Positions 1 to 8,299 of a stretch of DNA of 59,155 bases are shown here, in pieces (position 1 is the stretch's first letter; each line of letters starts with the position of its first letter). The stretch covers positions 1-59,155 of the forward strand of contig JADZGE010000061.1 of the NCBI GenBank assembly GCA_020854035.1. The letters are read 5' to 3'. A model generated the notes under the pieces. That model made no database searches and was not told the DNA's origin. It was given only the letters and a program-made list of their open reading frames with translations. The translations under genes and the position numbers were made by a program. This DNA is from Burkholderiales bacterium (GTDB lineage: Bacteria > Pseudomonadota > Gammaproteobacteria > Burkholderiales > SG8-41).

Positions 1-134
1 CGCATCGGTCTCGCCTTCCCCGCTTCCCCAACCGGGCACAGCGCCGCGGCGGCGGCCACCTCGGCCCCTTGATCCGCGCCAAAACCGGACAAATTCGCGC
101 TACCCTATGTCAGGAGCTCTGACCTTCTCGCATC

Positions 135-200
135 AAAGGCCTCCTCACTGGTGCATTACGCTCTGTGGCAAGACGTTTTGTACCAGTCCGTGAGGCCTTT
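135..200. repeat. Inverted repeat / stem-loop upstream of mltB
   Basis: Two 9-bp arms, AAAGGCCTC (135-143) and GAGGCCTTT (192-200), are perfect inverse complements. Inside them a second pair, ACTGGT (147-152) and ACCAGT (182-187), extends the stem after a small internal loop. The apical loop is about 29 nt. There is no T-run on either side, so it is not a classic terminator. The rest of 1-249 holds no convincing gene. The structure ends 49 bp before the mltB start. It could be a structured 5' leader, a small mobile repeat, or the end of a gene lying left of the window. Confidence 0.6.
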
Positions 201-249
201 GTACATTCATTTCATGAATAATCCGGGCTAAGCTTGACCGCGTATCGTC

Positions 250-1437
250 ATGCAGCGCCTCATCGGCCTTCCGGCAATCGCACTCGGCCTCTGCTTCGGC
301 CTTGCGGCGGTGCCGTCCTCCGCGGCGGAGCCCGATCCGGACACCGCCGGCTGGCAGCAGGCCATCGATTCCTTCATCGAGGAGATGGCGGGAAAGCACC
401 AGTTCAGCGCGGCCGCCCTGCGGTGGGTTTTCGCGCAGGTGAAACCGCGCCCCGGCATCATCCGCGCGATGACCGCCCCGGCAACGGCGCGGCCGTGGTA
501 CGAATTTCGCGCCGCCCACGTCAACCGCTCGCTCATCGAGGGTGGGGTGTCGTTCTGGCGGCGCCACGCGGCGGCGCTGGCGCGCGCGCGGCGCGAATAC
601 GGGGTGCCCGAGGAGATCGTCGTTGCCACGATCGGCATCGAGACGCGCTATGGCCGGCATACCGGATCGTTCCGGGTGCTCGACGCGCTCGCAACGCTCG
701 CGTTCCAGCATCCTCCCCGCGCGGAGTTCTTCCGCCGCGAGCTGGAGGAGTACCTGCTCCTTGCGCGGGAATCCGGTTTCGACCCGCTGGGCGTCAGGGG
801 TTCCTATGCCGGCGCGATCGGCATCCCGCAGTTCCTGCCGAGCAGCTATCGCGCCTACGCGGTCGATTTCGACCGCGACGGCAAGCGCGACCTCGTCGCC
901 TCGGCGGCCGATGCGATCGGGAGTGTGGCGCATTACTACCACCGCTTCGGCTGGAAAGAGGGCGAGGCGGCGACGGTGCCGGCGAGCGTCGGTGGTGATC
1001 TCGACACGGCGGGAGCGGGCACTATCCGGCCGGACACGCCCGTCGGCGAACTGCGGCGGCGCGGCATCACGCCGCTCGCGCCGTTGCCGGACGATGCGCT
1101 TGCCGCTTTCTTCACCGTCGAGGGCGAGAGCGGGCCGGAGTACTGGATCGGCCTGAACAACTTCTACGTGGTCACCCGCTATAACCGCAGCATCAACTAC
1201 GCGATGGCGGTGCTCGAACTCGCCGACGAGTTGCACGCGGCGATGCGCCGTCCCGGTCCGGCGCCGCGGCCCCGGACGCCTGAAGGCGCCCGCCGCAGCG
1301 GGGAGACGCCGGGCGAGGGCAGCGCGGCGCCCGGCCCCGCGCCGGGTCCCCCGCGCGGCTCCTATTGCCGCGCAAAGGCGACGAGGTGGTCGAGCTCCAG
1401 CCGGATGCCGATCCGCTCGCCGATGGCGTGGTTATGA
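250..1437 (+). CDS. mltB: Lytic murein transglycosylase B (MltB/Slt35 family)
   Basis: Cleaves the MurNAc-GlcNAc bond of peptidoglycan in the periplasm, forming 1,6-anhydro-MurNAc ends. Residues 1-26 form a signal peptide ending near SSAAEP; no lipobox is evident, unlike E. coli MltB, so it is probably soluble. The family signature IGIETRYGRHTG carries the likely catalytic Glu131, and GAIGIPQFLPSSY is a second MltB block. Residues from about 335 are a Pro/Arg/Gly-rich tail that resembles no catalytic domain. The last 25 codons run antisense over the 3' end of the convergent ATPase gene, suggesting that an older stop was lost. The ATG at 250 begins directly with the signal peptide. Confidence 0.9.
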   Translation: MQRLIGLPAIALGLCFGLAAVPSSAAEPDPDTAGWQQAIDSFIEEMAGKHQFSAAALRWVFAQVKPRPGIIRAMTAPATARPWYEFRAAHVNRSLIEGGVSFWRRHAAALARARREYGVPEEIVVATIGIETRYGRHTGSFRVLDALATLAFQHPPRAEFFRRELEEYLLLARESGFDPLGVRGSYAGAIGIPQFLPSSYRAYAVDFDRDGKRDLVASAADAIGSVAHYYHRFGWKEGEAATVPASVGGDLDTAGAGTIRPDTPVGELRRRGITPLAPLPDDALAAFFTVEGESGPEYWIGLNNFYVVTRYNRSINYAMAVLELADELHAAMRRPGPAPRPRTPEGARRSGETPGEGSAAPGPAPGPPRGSYCRAKATRWSSSSRMPIRSPMAWL

Positions 1438-2402
1438 TGGCTCGGCACGAGCGACATGACGCGCCCGCCGAGCGGCAGGCGCAGCGTGTAGAGGAACGCG
1501 GCGCCGCGAAACGCCTTGTGCAGCACTTCGGCATGCAGCGCGCTCGCGTCGTCGTGCAGGATGTCGTCGGGGCGTAGCAGCACGTCGACCGGCGTCCCCC
1601 GCGGCCAGGGGTGGGGCGCGCCCACGTCGAATACCCCGAGCTCGAGTTCGATGCGGCCGTCCGCCAGCACGGTGCCGCCGAGAAACGTGCCCTGCCCGAT
1701 GAAGTCCGCGACGAAGCGGGTCGCGGGCCGGTGGTAGAGTTCGTAGGCCGTGCCGCGCTGCTCGATGCGCTCCTCGCGCATGATCGCGATATCATCGGCG
1801 ATCGCGAACGCATCGTGCTGGTCGTGCGTCACGAGGATGGCGGTGGTACTCTGCCGCCTGAGGATCTCGCGCACCTCCGTGCCGAGGCGCTCGCGCAGAT
1901 CGACATCGAGATTGGAGAAGGGTTCGTCCATGAGCAGGAGATCGGGGCGCGGGGCGAGCGCCCGCGCGAGCGCGACCCGCTGCTGCTGGCCGCCCGACAG
2001 TTCGTGGGGATAGCGCTCCGCGACGAGCTCCATGCCGACTAACCCCAGCATCTCTCCCACGCGCCGCGAGCGCCCCGGGGATTCCAGGAGCGACAGCCCG
2101 AAGGCGACGTTTTCCGCCACGGTGAGGTGCGGGAAAAGAGCGTAGTCCTGGAACACCATGCCGATGCGACGGTGTTCGGGCGGCACGGTGCGCCCCGGGC
2201 GGCTCACCTCGACGCCGTTGAGAGCGATGCTGCCCGCCCCGATCGGCTCGAAGCCGGCGATGCAGCGCAACACCGTCGTCTTGCCGCAGCCGCTCGGACC
2301 CAGTATGCAGCCGATCACGCCGCGATCGAGCGTGAGCGAGAAATCGTTCAGCACGAGACGGTCGTCGTAACCGTGCCGAACGCCGCTGACCTCGAGAAGC
2401 AT
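1362..2402 (-). CDS. fbpC: Fe(III) ABC transporter ATP-binding protein (FbpC-like)
   Basis: Cytoplasmic ATPase that powers ferric iron import with the permease at 2441 and the binding protein at 4124. Walker A is GPSGCGKTT (from residue 35), the signature is LSGGQQQRVALARAL, and Walker B is LLLMDEP followed by a switch His in LVTHDQHD. The C-terminal third (from about 240) is the TOBE-type regulatory domain of the FbpC/PotA subfamily. Length (346 aa) is normal. It is transcribed divergently from fbpB across a 38-bp gap. A TATAAT on this strand lies only 6 nt before the ATG, so the mRNA may be leaderless. Iron specificity is inferred from the neighbouring FbpA-type protein. Confidence 0.88.
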   Translation of the reverse strand: MLLEVSGVRHGYDDRLVLNDFSLTLDRGVIGCILGPSGCGKTTVLRCIAGFEPIGAGSIALNGVEVSRPGRTVPPEHRRIGMVFQDYALFPHLTVAENVAFGLSLLESPGRSRRVGEMLGLVGMELVAERYPHELSGGQQQRVALARALAPRPDLLLMDEPFSNLDVDLRERLGTEVREILRRQSTTAILVTHDQHDAFAIADDIAIMREERIEQRGTAYELYHRPATRFVADFIGQGTFLGGTVLADGRIELELGVFDVGAPHPWPRGTPVDVLLRPDDILHDDASALHAEVLHKAFRGAAFLYTLRLPLGGRVMSLVPSHHNHAIGERIGIRLELDHLVAFARQ

Positions 2403-2407
2403 TCGCG

Positions 2408-2415
2408 TATTATAT
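2408..2415. promoter_or_regulatory. Shared AT-rich -10 region between fbpC and fbpB
   Basis: The 38-bp gap between the two divergent transporter genes holds one AT-rich patch, TATTATAT. Read on the minus strand it contains TATAAT (2414 to 2409), six bases before the fbpC ATG. Read on the plus strand it gives TATTAT about 28 bases before the fbpB start. I see no good -35 hexamer on either side. A bidirectional core promoter is inferred from position and base composition. Confidence 0.4.
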
Positions 2416-2440
2416 CGGCGGTGAGGACGCTTTTCCGTCG

Positions 2441-4111
2441 GTGATGCAATACGCAGTCCGCGCGTCGTGGCGGCGACTCGAATGGAACGCGCTGACCGCC
2501 TGCGCCTGCGCCGTCGCGGCGCTCGTCGCCGTCCCGGTAGTGGTCGTGCTCGCGCACCTCGCGCAGCCCGCGGGCGGCACCTGGCGCCATCTCGCGGACA
2601 CCGTTCTCGCGGACTACGTCGCGAACACGCTGCTCCTGGTGCTGTCGGTTGGCGCCGGCGTGATCGTGCTCGGCGTCGCCACCGCCTGGCTCACGACGAT
2701 GTGCCGCTTTCCGGGGCGCGGCTTCTTCGAGTGGGCGCTCATCCTGCCTCTGGCGGTGCCGGCGTACGTCATGGCGTACGCCTACACCGATTTCCTCCAG
2801 TTCTCCGGCCCGGTGCAGAGCGCGCTACGCGCCACGTTCGGGTGGGGCGCCCGCGATTACTGGTTTCCCGAGATACGCTCGCTGGCAGGGGCGGGGCTCA
2901 TCTTCTCGTTCGTGTTCTACCCCTACGTCTATCTCCTTGCCCGGGCCGCTTTCATCGCGCAGGGACCCGGCGTGATCGAAGCCGGGAGGAGCCTCGGCTA
3001 CGGCCCGTGGCGGGGTTTCTTCCGTCTTGCGCTGCCGCTCGCGCGCCCGGGCGTGGCCGCGGGGGTGGCGCTCGCCCTCATGGAAACGCTGGCCGACTTC
3101 GGCACCGTATCCTATTTTTCGCTGCCCACCTTCACGACCGGCATCTACCGCGCGTGGCTGTCGCTCGGCGATCGCGACGCCGCGGCCCAGCTTGCCGCCG
3201 GGCTCCTTGCCTTCGTGGCGGTGGTGCTCCTCATGGAGCGTCTCTCGCGCGGGCGGGCCCGCTTCAGCGCGGCCACGACGGAACGGCGGCTCGCCCCTGT
3301 CCCGCTGCGGGGATGGCGCGCATTCGGCGCCGCCAGCGCGTGTACCGTCCCGTTCGTGGCGGGTTTCCTGCTGCCGGCGGGCGTGCTGGTATCGCTGTCG
3401 ATCTCGGGCGGGGATTTTCACGGTGACACCCGCTACCTGCGGCTGGTGTGGAACAGCGTTTCCGTGGCCGCCATTGCCGCGGTTCTCGCCGTCGCCGTCG
3501 CCGTGCTGATCGCCTACGCGGCGCGCGCGAGCGCCAACCCCCTCGCACTGGCGGCACACCGTCTCGCCGCCCTCGGTTACGCCGTCCCCGGCGCCGTCAT
3601 CGCGGTGGGCGTCCTCATCCCGGTTACGCGCCTCGACCACCTCGTGTCCCGCTGGCTGGAAGGGGCGTTGGGGATCTCCACGGGGCTCATCCTGACCGGC
3701 AGCGTCGCCGCGCTGATCTACGCCTATCTCGTGCGCTTCCTCGCGGTCGGCCTGCAGAGCGTCGAGGCGGGCCTCGCGAAAATCACGCCCAGCATGGACG
3801 CCGCGGCACGCTCTCTCGGCACGAGCGCGCTCGGCGCGTTGCGGCGGGTGCACCTCCCGCTGCTCGCGCCGAGCCTGATCACCGCCGCGTTGATGGTCTT
3901 CGTGGACGTGATGAAGGAACTCCCGGCGACCTTCATGATGCGGCCGTTCAACTTCGACACGCTCGCCGTGCGGGCGTACAACCTCGCGGCGGACGAGCGG
4001 CTCACGGAACTCTCCGTGCCCGCCCTCACCATCGTCGCCGTCGGTCTCGTGCCCCTGATCGTGCTCTCGCGCGCGGTGGTGCGAGCGCGCCGGGCGGCCG
4101 AGCGCCGGTAG
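2441..4111 (+). CDS. fbpB: Fe(III) ABC transporter permease (FbpB-like, fused tandem permease)
   Basis: Inner-membrane channel of the ferric iron importer. At 556 aa it is the double-length type in which two homologous permease halves are fused, with about 12 predicted hydrophobic helices. Each half has an EAA loop that contacts the ATPase: EAGRSLGYGPWRGFFRLALP in the first, and DAAARSLGTSALGALRR followed by HLPLLAP in the second. The start is GTG 2441, directly followed by ATG 2444; either could be used. It converges with the binding-protein gene, leaving 12 bp between stop codons. It is most like FbpB/AfuB/SfuB proteins. A related anion or thiamine transporter is possible but less likely given FbpA next door. 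Confidence 0.88.
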   Translation: MMQYAVRASWRRLEWNALTACACAVAALVAVPVVVVLAHLAQPAGGTWRHLADTVLADYVANTLLLVLSVGAGVIVLGVATAWLTTMCRFPGRGFFEWALILPLAVPAYVMAYAYTDFLQFSGPVQSALRATFGWGARDYWFPEIRSLAGAGLIFSFVFYPYVYLLARAAFIAQGPGVIEAGRSLGYGPWRGFFRLALPLARPGVAAGVALALMETLADFGTVSYFSLPTFTTGIYRAWLSLGDRDAAAQLAAGLLAFVAVVLLMERLSRGRARFSAATTERRLAPVPLRGWRAFGAASACTVPFVAGFLLPAGVLVSLSISGGDFHGDTRYLRLVWNSVSVAAIAAVLAVAVAVLIAYAARASANPLALAAHRLAALGYAVPGAVIAVGVLIPVTRLDHLVSRWLEGALGISTGLILTGSVAALIYAYLVRFLAVGLQSVEAGLAKITPSMDAAARSLGTSALGALRRVHLPLLAPSLITAALMVFVDVMKELPATFMMRPFNFDTLAVRAYNLAADERLTELSVPALTIVAVGLVPLIVLSRAVVRARRAAERR

Positions 4112-4123
4112 CGACGCGCCGGA

Positions 4124-5170
4124 TCACTTGAAGCCGGAGCGGTCCGCGATTTTCTGCGCGAGCGGCTGGTTCCGGCCCACCGTCGCGAGATTCAGGCTGT
4201 CGGTCTTGAACTTGCCGAGCGAAGCGAGCTCGCGGTTGTCGGGCTTGACCGTCGCGACCACGGGCCACTCGTTGTTGCCGTTCGCGAAGTAGATCTGCGC
4301 TTCGTCGCTCGCGAGATACTCGAGGAAGCGCACGGCGGCCGAGCGGTGCGGCGCGTGCTTCAGCACGCCCGCGCCGGAGACGTTGACGTGGGTGCCGCGC
4401 CCGCCCTGGTTCGGCAGCACCACGCCGACCGCCTCGGCGACCCTGCGGTCGTCCGGTTTCGCCGATTTCATGAGGCGCACGTAGTAGTAGCTGTTGCTGA
4501 TGGCGAGATCGCACTGGCCGGCCGCGACGGCCTTCAGTTGATCCGTGTCTCCACCCTGTGGGGGGCGCGCGAGGTTCGCCGCGACCGCCTTCACCCACGC
4601 TTCCGCCTTCTGCTCGCCCAGGTGGGCGACGAGCGAGCCAATGAGCGACAGGTTGTAGACGTGACCGCTCGATCGCGTGCAGATGCGACCCTTCCACCGG
4701 GGATCGGCGAGATCCTCGTAATTCGCGATCTCCCCGGGTTTCACGCGCTCCTTGCTGTAGGCGATGATGCGCGCCCGGCTGGAGAACCCGAACCACAGAC
4801 CGTCGGGATTGCGGAACGCGGCCGGGATACGTGTCTCGAGGCTCGCGGACTTCACGGGCTGAAAGAGTCCGTACTGCTCGGCACGCCAGAGGCGACCCGC
4901 GTCGACGGTGATAAGCACATCGGCGGGGCTCTTGTCGCCTTCGTTGCGGATGCGCTCGATCAAGGCGTCCTCGCCCCCCTCGACGCGATTGATCCGGATG
5001 CCGGTCTGCCGGGTGAAGTTCTCGTAGAGCGTTTCGTCCGTCTGGTAATGGCGCGAGGAATAGAGGTTCAACACCTGATCCTGCGCGCCCGCGCCGCCGG
5101 AGAGCGCGAAAACGGCGAGCCCGAGACTCAAGGTCCGGGCAATGCTACCGAAGAAGTGCCTGACGATCAT
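4124..5170 (-). CDS. fbpA: Periplasmic Fe(III)-binding protein (FbpA/FutA family)
   Basis: Captures ferric iron in the periplasm and delivers it to FbpB. After an N-terminal signal peptide ending near GGAGAQ, the mature protein begins DQVLNLYSSRHYQTDE, typical of class 1 iron-binding proteins. The tyrosine cluster NSYYYVRL matches the iron-ligand tyrosines of the family, and WFGFSSRARIIAYSK is conserved in it. An in-frame ATG at 5236 exists, but it lies inside the Fur-box-like sequence. The ATG at 5170 has AAGGAG 11 nt upstream and begins the signal peptide, so I use it (348 aa). Its own promoter region suggests iron-repressed expression. It converges with fbpB. Confidence 0.9.
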   Translation of the reverse strand: MIVRHFFGSIARTLSLGLAVFALSGGAGAQDQVLNLYSSRHYQTDETLYENFTRQTGIRINRVEGGEDALIERIRNEGDKSPADVLITVDAGRLWRAEQYGLFQPVKSASLETRIPAAFRNPDGLWFGFSSRARIIAYSKERVKPGEIANYEDLADPRWKGRICTRSSGHVYNLSLIGSLVAHLGEQKAEAWVKAVAANLARPPQGGDTDQLKAVAAGQCDLAISNSYYYVRLMKSAKPDDRRVAEAVGVVLPNQGGRGTHVNVSGAGVLKHAPHRSAAVRFLEYLASDEAQIYFANGNNEWPVVATVKPDNRELASLGKFKTDSLNLATVGRNQPLAQKIADRSGFK

Positions 5171-5233
5171 GATCTGCGATGCTCCTTCCATTGGGGCTGG
5201 AGGTCGGGGACGTTTGAGGTAGTAACGGTAACA

Positions 5234-5253
5234 CAAATCATTATCATTTACAA
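5234..5253 (-). promoter_or_regulatory. Fur-box-like operator in the fbpA promoter
   Basis: On the minus strand this reads TTGTAAATGATAATGATTTG. TGATAAT matches a full half of the 7-1-7 Fur consensus TGATAATnATTATCA; the other half is weak (about 10 of 14 overall). A possible -35, TTGTAA (5253-5248), precedes it, and a weak -10 (TACCGT) follows with 17-bp spacing, so bound Fur would block the promoter. The sequence is strikingly AT-rich for this genome and lies in front of an iron-binding protein gene, which supports the call. Confidence 0.7.
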
Positions 5254-5304
5254 CTTAGCCACCTGCCCCGATTCCGTGTCCAGGCCCTGACGTAAACTGC
5301 CGCC

Positions 5305-6183
5305 GTGAGAATTCGATCCAACAGGTTGCCGGCGTTCCTCGGTGCCGTGGTACTGGCAGCGGGGCTCCTCGGAGTGTTCCCGGGGCGGGCCGACGCACAG
5401 GCGCTGGAAGTGTTCACCCTGCGCTACCGCACCGTACAGGAGATGGTGCCGGTAATCCAGCCGATACTGGTGCCCGGGGGGACGGTGAGTGGCCTCAAGG
5501 GGCAACTCGTCGTGCGCACCACGCCCGCGAACATGGACGAGGTGCGCCGCATTCTCGCGAAGCTCGATACCCGCCCGAGGCGCCTGCTGATCACGGTGCG
5601 GCAGGATGGCCATGCCTACAGCCACGAGCGCTCTGCCATCGTGACTGCGCGGGCGGGATCCGGTGGCTCCCGGACGGCCGGGACGCCGGGCGCGGACATG
5701 CGGGAACCCGACGTGCGCGTCACCGCGCGCGTCCTCGATTCGAGTGCGGCCGATTCCGACCGCAACGTTCACACGGTGCAGGTGATGGAGGGGAGCCCTG
5801 CCTATATCCGTGTCGGACAGGACGTGCCCGTTCCGCCGCGCCGCTTCATGCCCGCGTACCCGGGCGGCCCGCTCGTGGACGACGCGTATGCCGGCATCGA
5901 GTATCGCGAGGTGAGCTCCGGCTTCTACGCGCTGCCCCGGGTTACCGGAGACCGGGTCGTGCTCGAGATCAGCCCGCACCGCGAGGCGCTCTCGGGACAG
6001 GTGCGTGGCGGCGTCAACGTGCAGTACGCGGCGACGACTGTCGAGGGCCGGCTCGGCGACTGGATCGAGGTTGCGGGCAGCTCGAACGCGGCCATGGGGA
6101 GCCGTACCGTCATCCTCGGCGCGACCAGCGCCACCGGCGCCGACACGCGCCGCGTGCTGGTGAAGGTGGAGGAACTCAGGTAG
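5305..6183 (+). CDS. Exported protein with secretin N (NolW-like) domain
   Basis: A 292-aa protein with a signal peptide (residues 1 to about 32, ending GRADAQA). Residues 33-100 resemble the short secretin N domain: VFTLRYRTVQEMVPVIQPIL, then LVVRTTPANMDEVRRILAKLDTRPRRLL. The rest lacks the secretin beta-barrel, so this is not a pore. The C-terminal half (from about 130) is beta-rich and has no motif I recognise. Start GTG 5305 is chosen because it begins the signal peptide. It ends 4 bp before the helicase gene and is probably co-transcribed with it. Role unknown; periplasmic or outer-membrane-associated by inference. No secretion-system genes are nearby. Confidence 0.6.
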   Translation: MRIRSNRLPAFLGAVVLAAGLLGVFPGRADAQALEVFTLRYRTVQEMVPVIQPILVPGGTVSGLKGQLVVRTTPANMDEVRRILAKLDTRPRRLLITVRQDGHAYSHERSAIVTARAGSGGSRTAGTPGADMREPDVRVTARVLDSSAADSDRNVHTVQVMEGSPAYIRVGQDVPVPPRRFMPAYPGGPLVDDAYAGIEYREVSSGFYALPRVTGDRVVLEISPHREALSGQVRGGVNVQYAATTVEGRLGDWIEVAGSSNAAMGSRTVILGATSATGADTRRVLVKVEELR

Positions 6184-6187
6184 CGGC

Positions 6188-8140
6188 ATGCCGCCTGCGC
6201 GCCCGCGGCAAGCCCGCGCCCTTCGATCCTTCTTCGACCCGGCAGGGCCGCTCGCGGCGAGCGTGGCAGGCTTCCGGCCGCGTCCCATGCAGCTCGAAAT
6301 GGCCGAAGCCGTGGCCGCGGCAATCGCCGGGAACGCGGTGCTCGTCGCCGAGGCCGGAACGGGCACCGGCAAGACCTTCGCCTACCTTGTTCCAGCGCTC
6401 CTTTCGGGCGGGAAGGTGATCGTCTCGACCGGTACCAAGACGCTCCAGGACCAGCTCTACGATCGCGACATCCCGACGGTGCGCGACGCGCTGAGGGCCC
6501 CGGTCACGGTGGCGCTCCTCAAGGGGCGCGCGAACTACGTCTGCCACCATCATCTCGAGCGCACGTTGCGCGATGGGCGGCTCGTGTCCCGGGAGGAGGC
6601 CGGGCGATTGCGGGAGATCGAGCGTTTCGCGCGCACCACGCAGACCGGCGACAAGGCCGATTGCGCTTCCGTGCCGGAACACGCCGGCATCTGGTCGTTC
6701 GTCACTTCGACACGGGAGAACTGCCTCGGCTCGCAGTGCGCGCATTACGACGCCTGCTTCGTCATGGCGGCGCGCCGCCAGGCGCTCGCCGCGGATGTCG
6801 TCGTGATCAACCATCACCTCTTTTTCGCCGACGTGGTGTTGCGCGACGAAGGCGCATCCGAGCTCCTGCCCGCCTGCAATACGGTCGTCTTCGACGAGGC
6901 GCACCAGCTGCCCGAGACCGCCGGCCTCTTCTTCGGCGAGAGCGTCTCCACGAGCCAGCTCGCCCAGCTTGCCCGTGACGCGCGGCTGGAGGGTGTTGCC
7001 TCGGCGCCCGATTACGCGGCGCTGCCGCAGGCGTGCGAGGCGCTGGAGAAGGCGGCGCGGGATCTGCGCCTCGTGTTCCCGGAGGAGGGCGGGCGCCTGC
7101 CGCTTGCCGCGCTTGCAGCACGCGCGGCGTTCGCGGGCGCGCTCGACGCGTCGCTCGCCGCCCTCGATCGGCTCGCCGCCGAGCTCAAGGGCCAGGCCGA
7201 GAGAAGCGAGGGGATGGCGCGGCTCTGGCAGCGCGCGCTCGCGGCGGCGGAACTCGCGGAGCGCTGGAGAAGCGGCGTCGACGAAGAGCGCGTGCGCTGG
7301 GTGGAGCTCTTCGGCCGCTCGTTGCAGCTCAACGCGACGCCGCTTTCGATCGCCGGCATCTTCGCGCGGCAGATCGAGAGCCAGGCGCGCGCATGGATAT
7401 TCACGTCCGCCACGCTCTCGGTCAACCGCGATTTCAGCCATTACTGCGGGGCGATGGGGCTCTCCAGCGCGCGTACCGCGAGTTGGGAGAGCCCGTTCGA
7501 TTTCGCCCGGCAGTCACTGCTCTACGTGCCGGAGAGGCTGCCGCAGCCCAACACGCGCGAGCACACGGCCGCCGTGGTGGCCGCCGCGGCGCCGGTCATC
7601 GCGGCCGCGGGCGGCGGCGCATTCATGCTCTTCACGAGCCTGCGCGCCATGCGCGAAGGATACGAGCTCATGCGGGCGGCGCTGGAGGCGCGGGGCCTCG
7701 CGTTTCCGCTGCTCGTGCAGGGGGAGGGTTCGCGCTCGGAGATGCTGGTGCGATTCCGTGGCCTCGGCGATGCCGTCCTCGTCGGCAGCCAGTCGTTCTG
7801 GGAGGGCGTGGACGTGCGCGGGCGCGCGCTCTCGGTCGTGGTGATCGACAAGCTCCCCTTCGCGCCGCCGGAGGACCCGGTGCTCGCGGCGCGCATCGAC
7901 AGGATGAACCGCGAGGGCCGCAATGCCTTTCTGGAGTATCAGGTGCCCGAGGCCGTGATCACCCTCAAGCAGGGCGCGGGCCGCCTGATACGGGACGAGA
8001 CCGACCGCGGCGTGCTGATGATCTGCGACCCGCGCATCGTGTCGCGCGGCTACGGCAGGCGCATGATCGAAAGCCTGCCGCCGATGCGGTTCACGCGCAA
8101 GGAGGCCGACGCTGTCGCGTTCTTCGCCACACGCCCATGA
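6188..8140 (+). CDS. dinG: ATP-dependent DNA helicase, DinG/YoaA (XPD-like) family
   Basis: A 5'-3' superfamily 2 helicase of the iron-sulfur type, which unwinds damaged, R-loop or forked DNA. Walker A is AGTGTGKT (56-63) and the DEAH box is at 236-239 (VVFDEAHQLPE). Between them Cys119, Cys179, Cys184 and Cys190 are spaced as expected for the 4Fe-4S cluster. Later motifs include FTSATLS, VGSQSFWEGVD and QGAGRLIRDETDRG. The length (650 aa) and the absence of an exonuclease domain fit E. coli YoaA or the short DinG. It follows the secretin-N gene by 4 bp. The 3' end faces rimO across a repeat array. Confidence 0.9.
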   Translation: MPPARPRQARALRSFFDPAGPLAASVAGFRPRPMQLEMAEAVAAAIAGNAVLVAEAGTGTGKTFAYLVPALLSGGKVIVSTGTKTLQDQLYDRDIPTVRDALRAPVTVALLKGRANYVCHHHLERTLRDGRLVSREEAGRLREIERFARTTQTGDKADCASVPEHAGIWSFVTSTRENCLGSQCAHYDACFVMAARRQALAADVVVINHHLFFADVVLRDEGASELLPACNTVVFDEAHQLPETAGLFFGESVSTSQLAQLARDARLEGVASAPDYAALPQACEALEKAARDLRLVFPEEGGRLPLAALAARAAFAGALDASLAALDRLAAELKGQAERSEGMARLWQRALAAAELAERWRSGVDEERVRWVELFGRSLQLNATPLSIAGIFARQIESQARAWIFTSATLSVNRDFSHYCGAMGLSSARTASWESPFDFARQSLLYVPERLPQPNTREHTAAVVAAAAPVIAAAGGGAFMLFTSLRAMREGYELMRAALEARGLAFPLLVQGEGSRSEMLVRFRGLGDAVLVGSQSFWEGVDVRGRALSVVVIDKLPFAPPEDPVLAARIDRMNREGRNAFLEYQVPEAVITLKQGAGRLIRDETDRGVLMICDPRIVSRGYGRRMIESLPPMRFTRKEADAVAFFATRP

Positions 8141-8152
8141 GGGGTCGGCTGG

Positions 8153-8299
8153 GAGCTTCGCGCTATGAGCTGTGGGCTATGGGCTATGAGCTGTGGGCTC
8201 CGAGCTCCGGGCCGTGGACTGCGCAGCCCGTAGCGCATGGCCCATAGCTCATGGCTCGCAGCGCGAAGCTCATAGCGCGACGCTCACAGCGCGAAGCTC
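8153..8299. repeat. Inverted array of degenerate 7-bp units (GRGCYRY)
   Basis: From 8153 to 8222 there are ten back-to-back 7-bp units, for example GAGCTGT, GGGCTAT, GGGCTAT, GAGCTGT, GGGCTCC. From 8223 to 8299 there are eleven units in inverse-complement form, for example GCAGCCC, ATGGCCC, ATAGCTC, ATGGCTC, GAAGCTC. There is no spacer at the switch and the 7-bp phase is never broken. The array fills nearly the whole gap between the convergent helicase and rimO genes, and its last unit overlaps the rimO stop codon. The two halves can fold into a long imperfect hairpin that could act as a two-way terminator. Related arrays lie at 50602 and 55197. Confidence 0.9.

Noticed and set aside
8153..8299. 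CRISPR array
   Set aside because: Units are only 7 bp, degenerate and without spacers, and they switch orientation. No cas genes are present.
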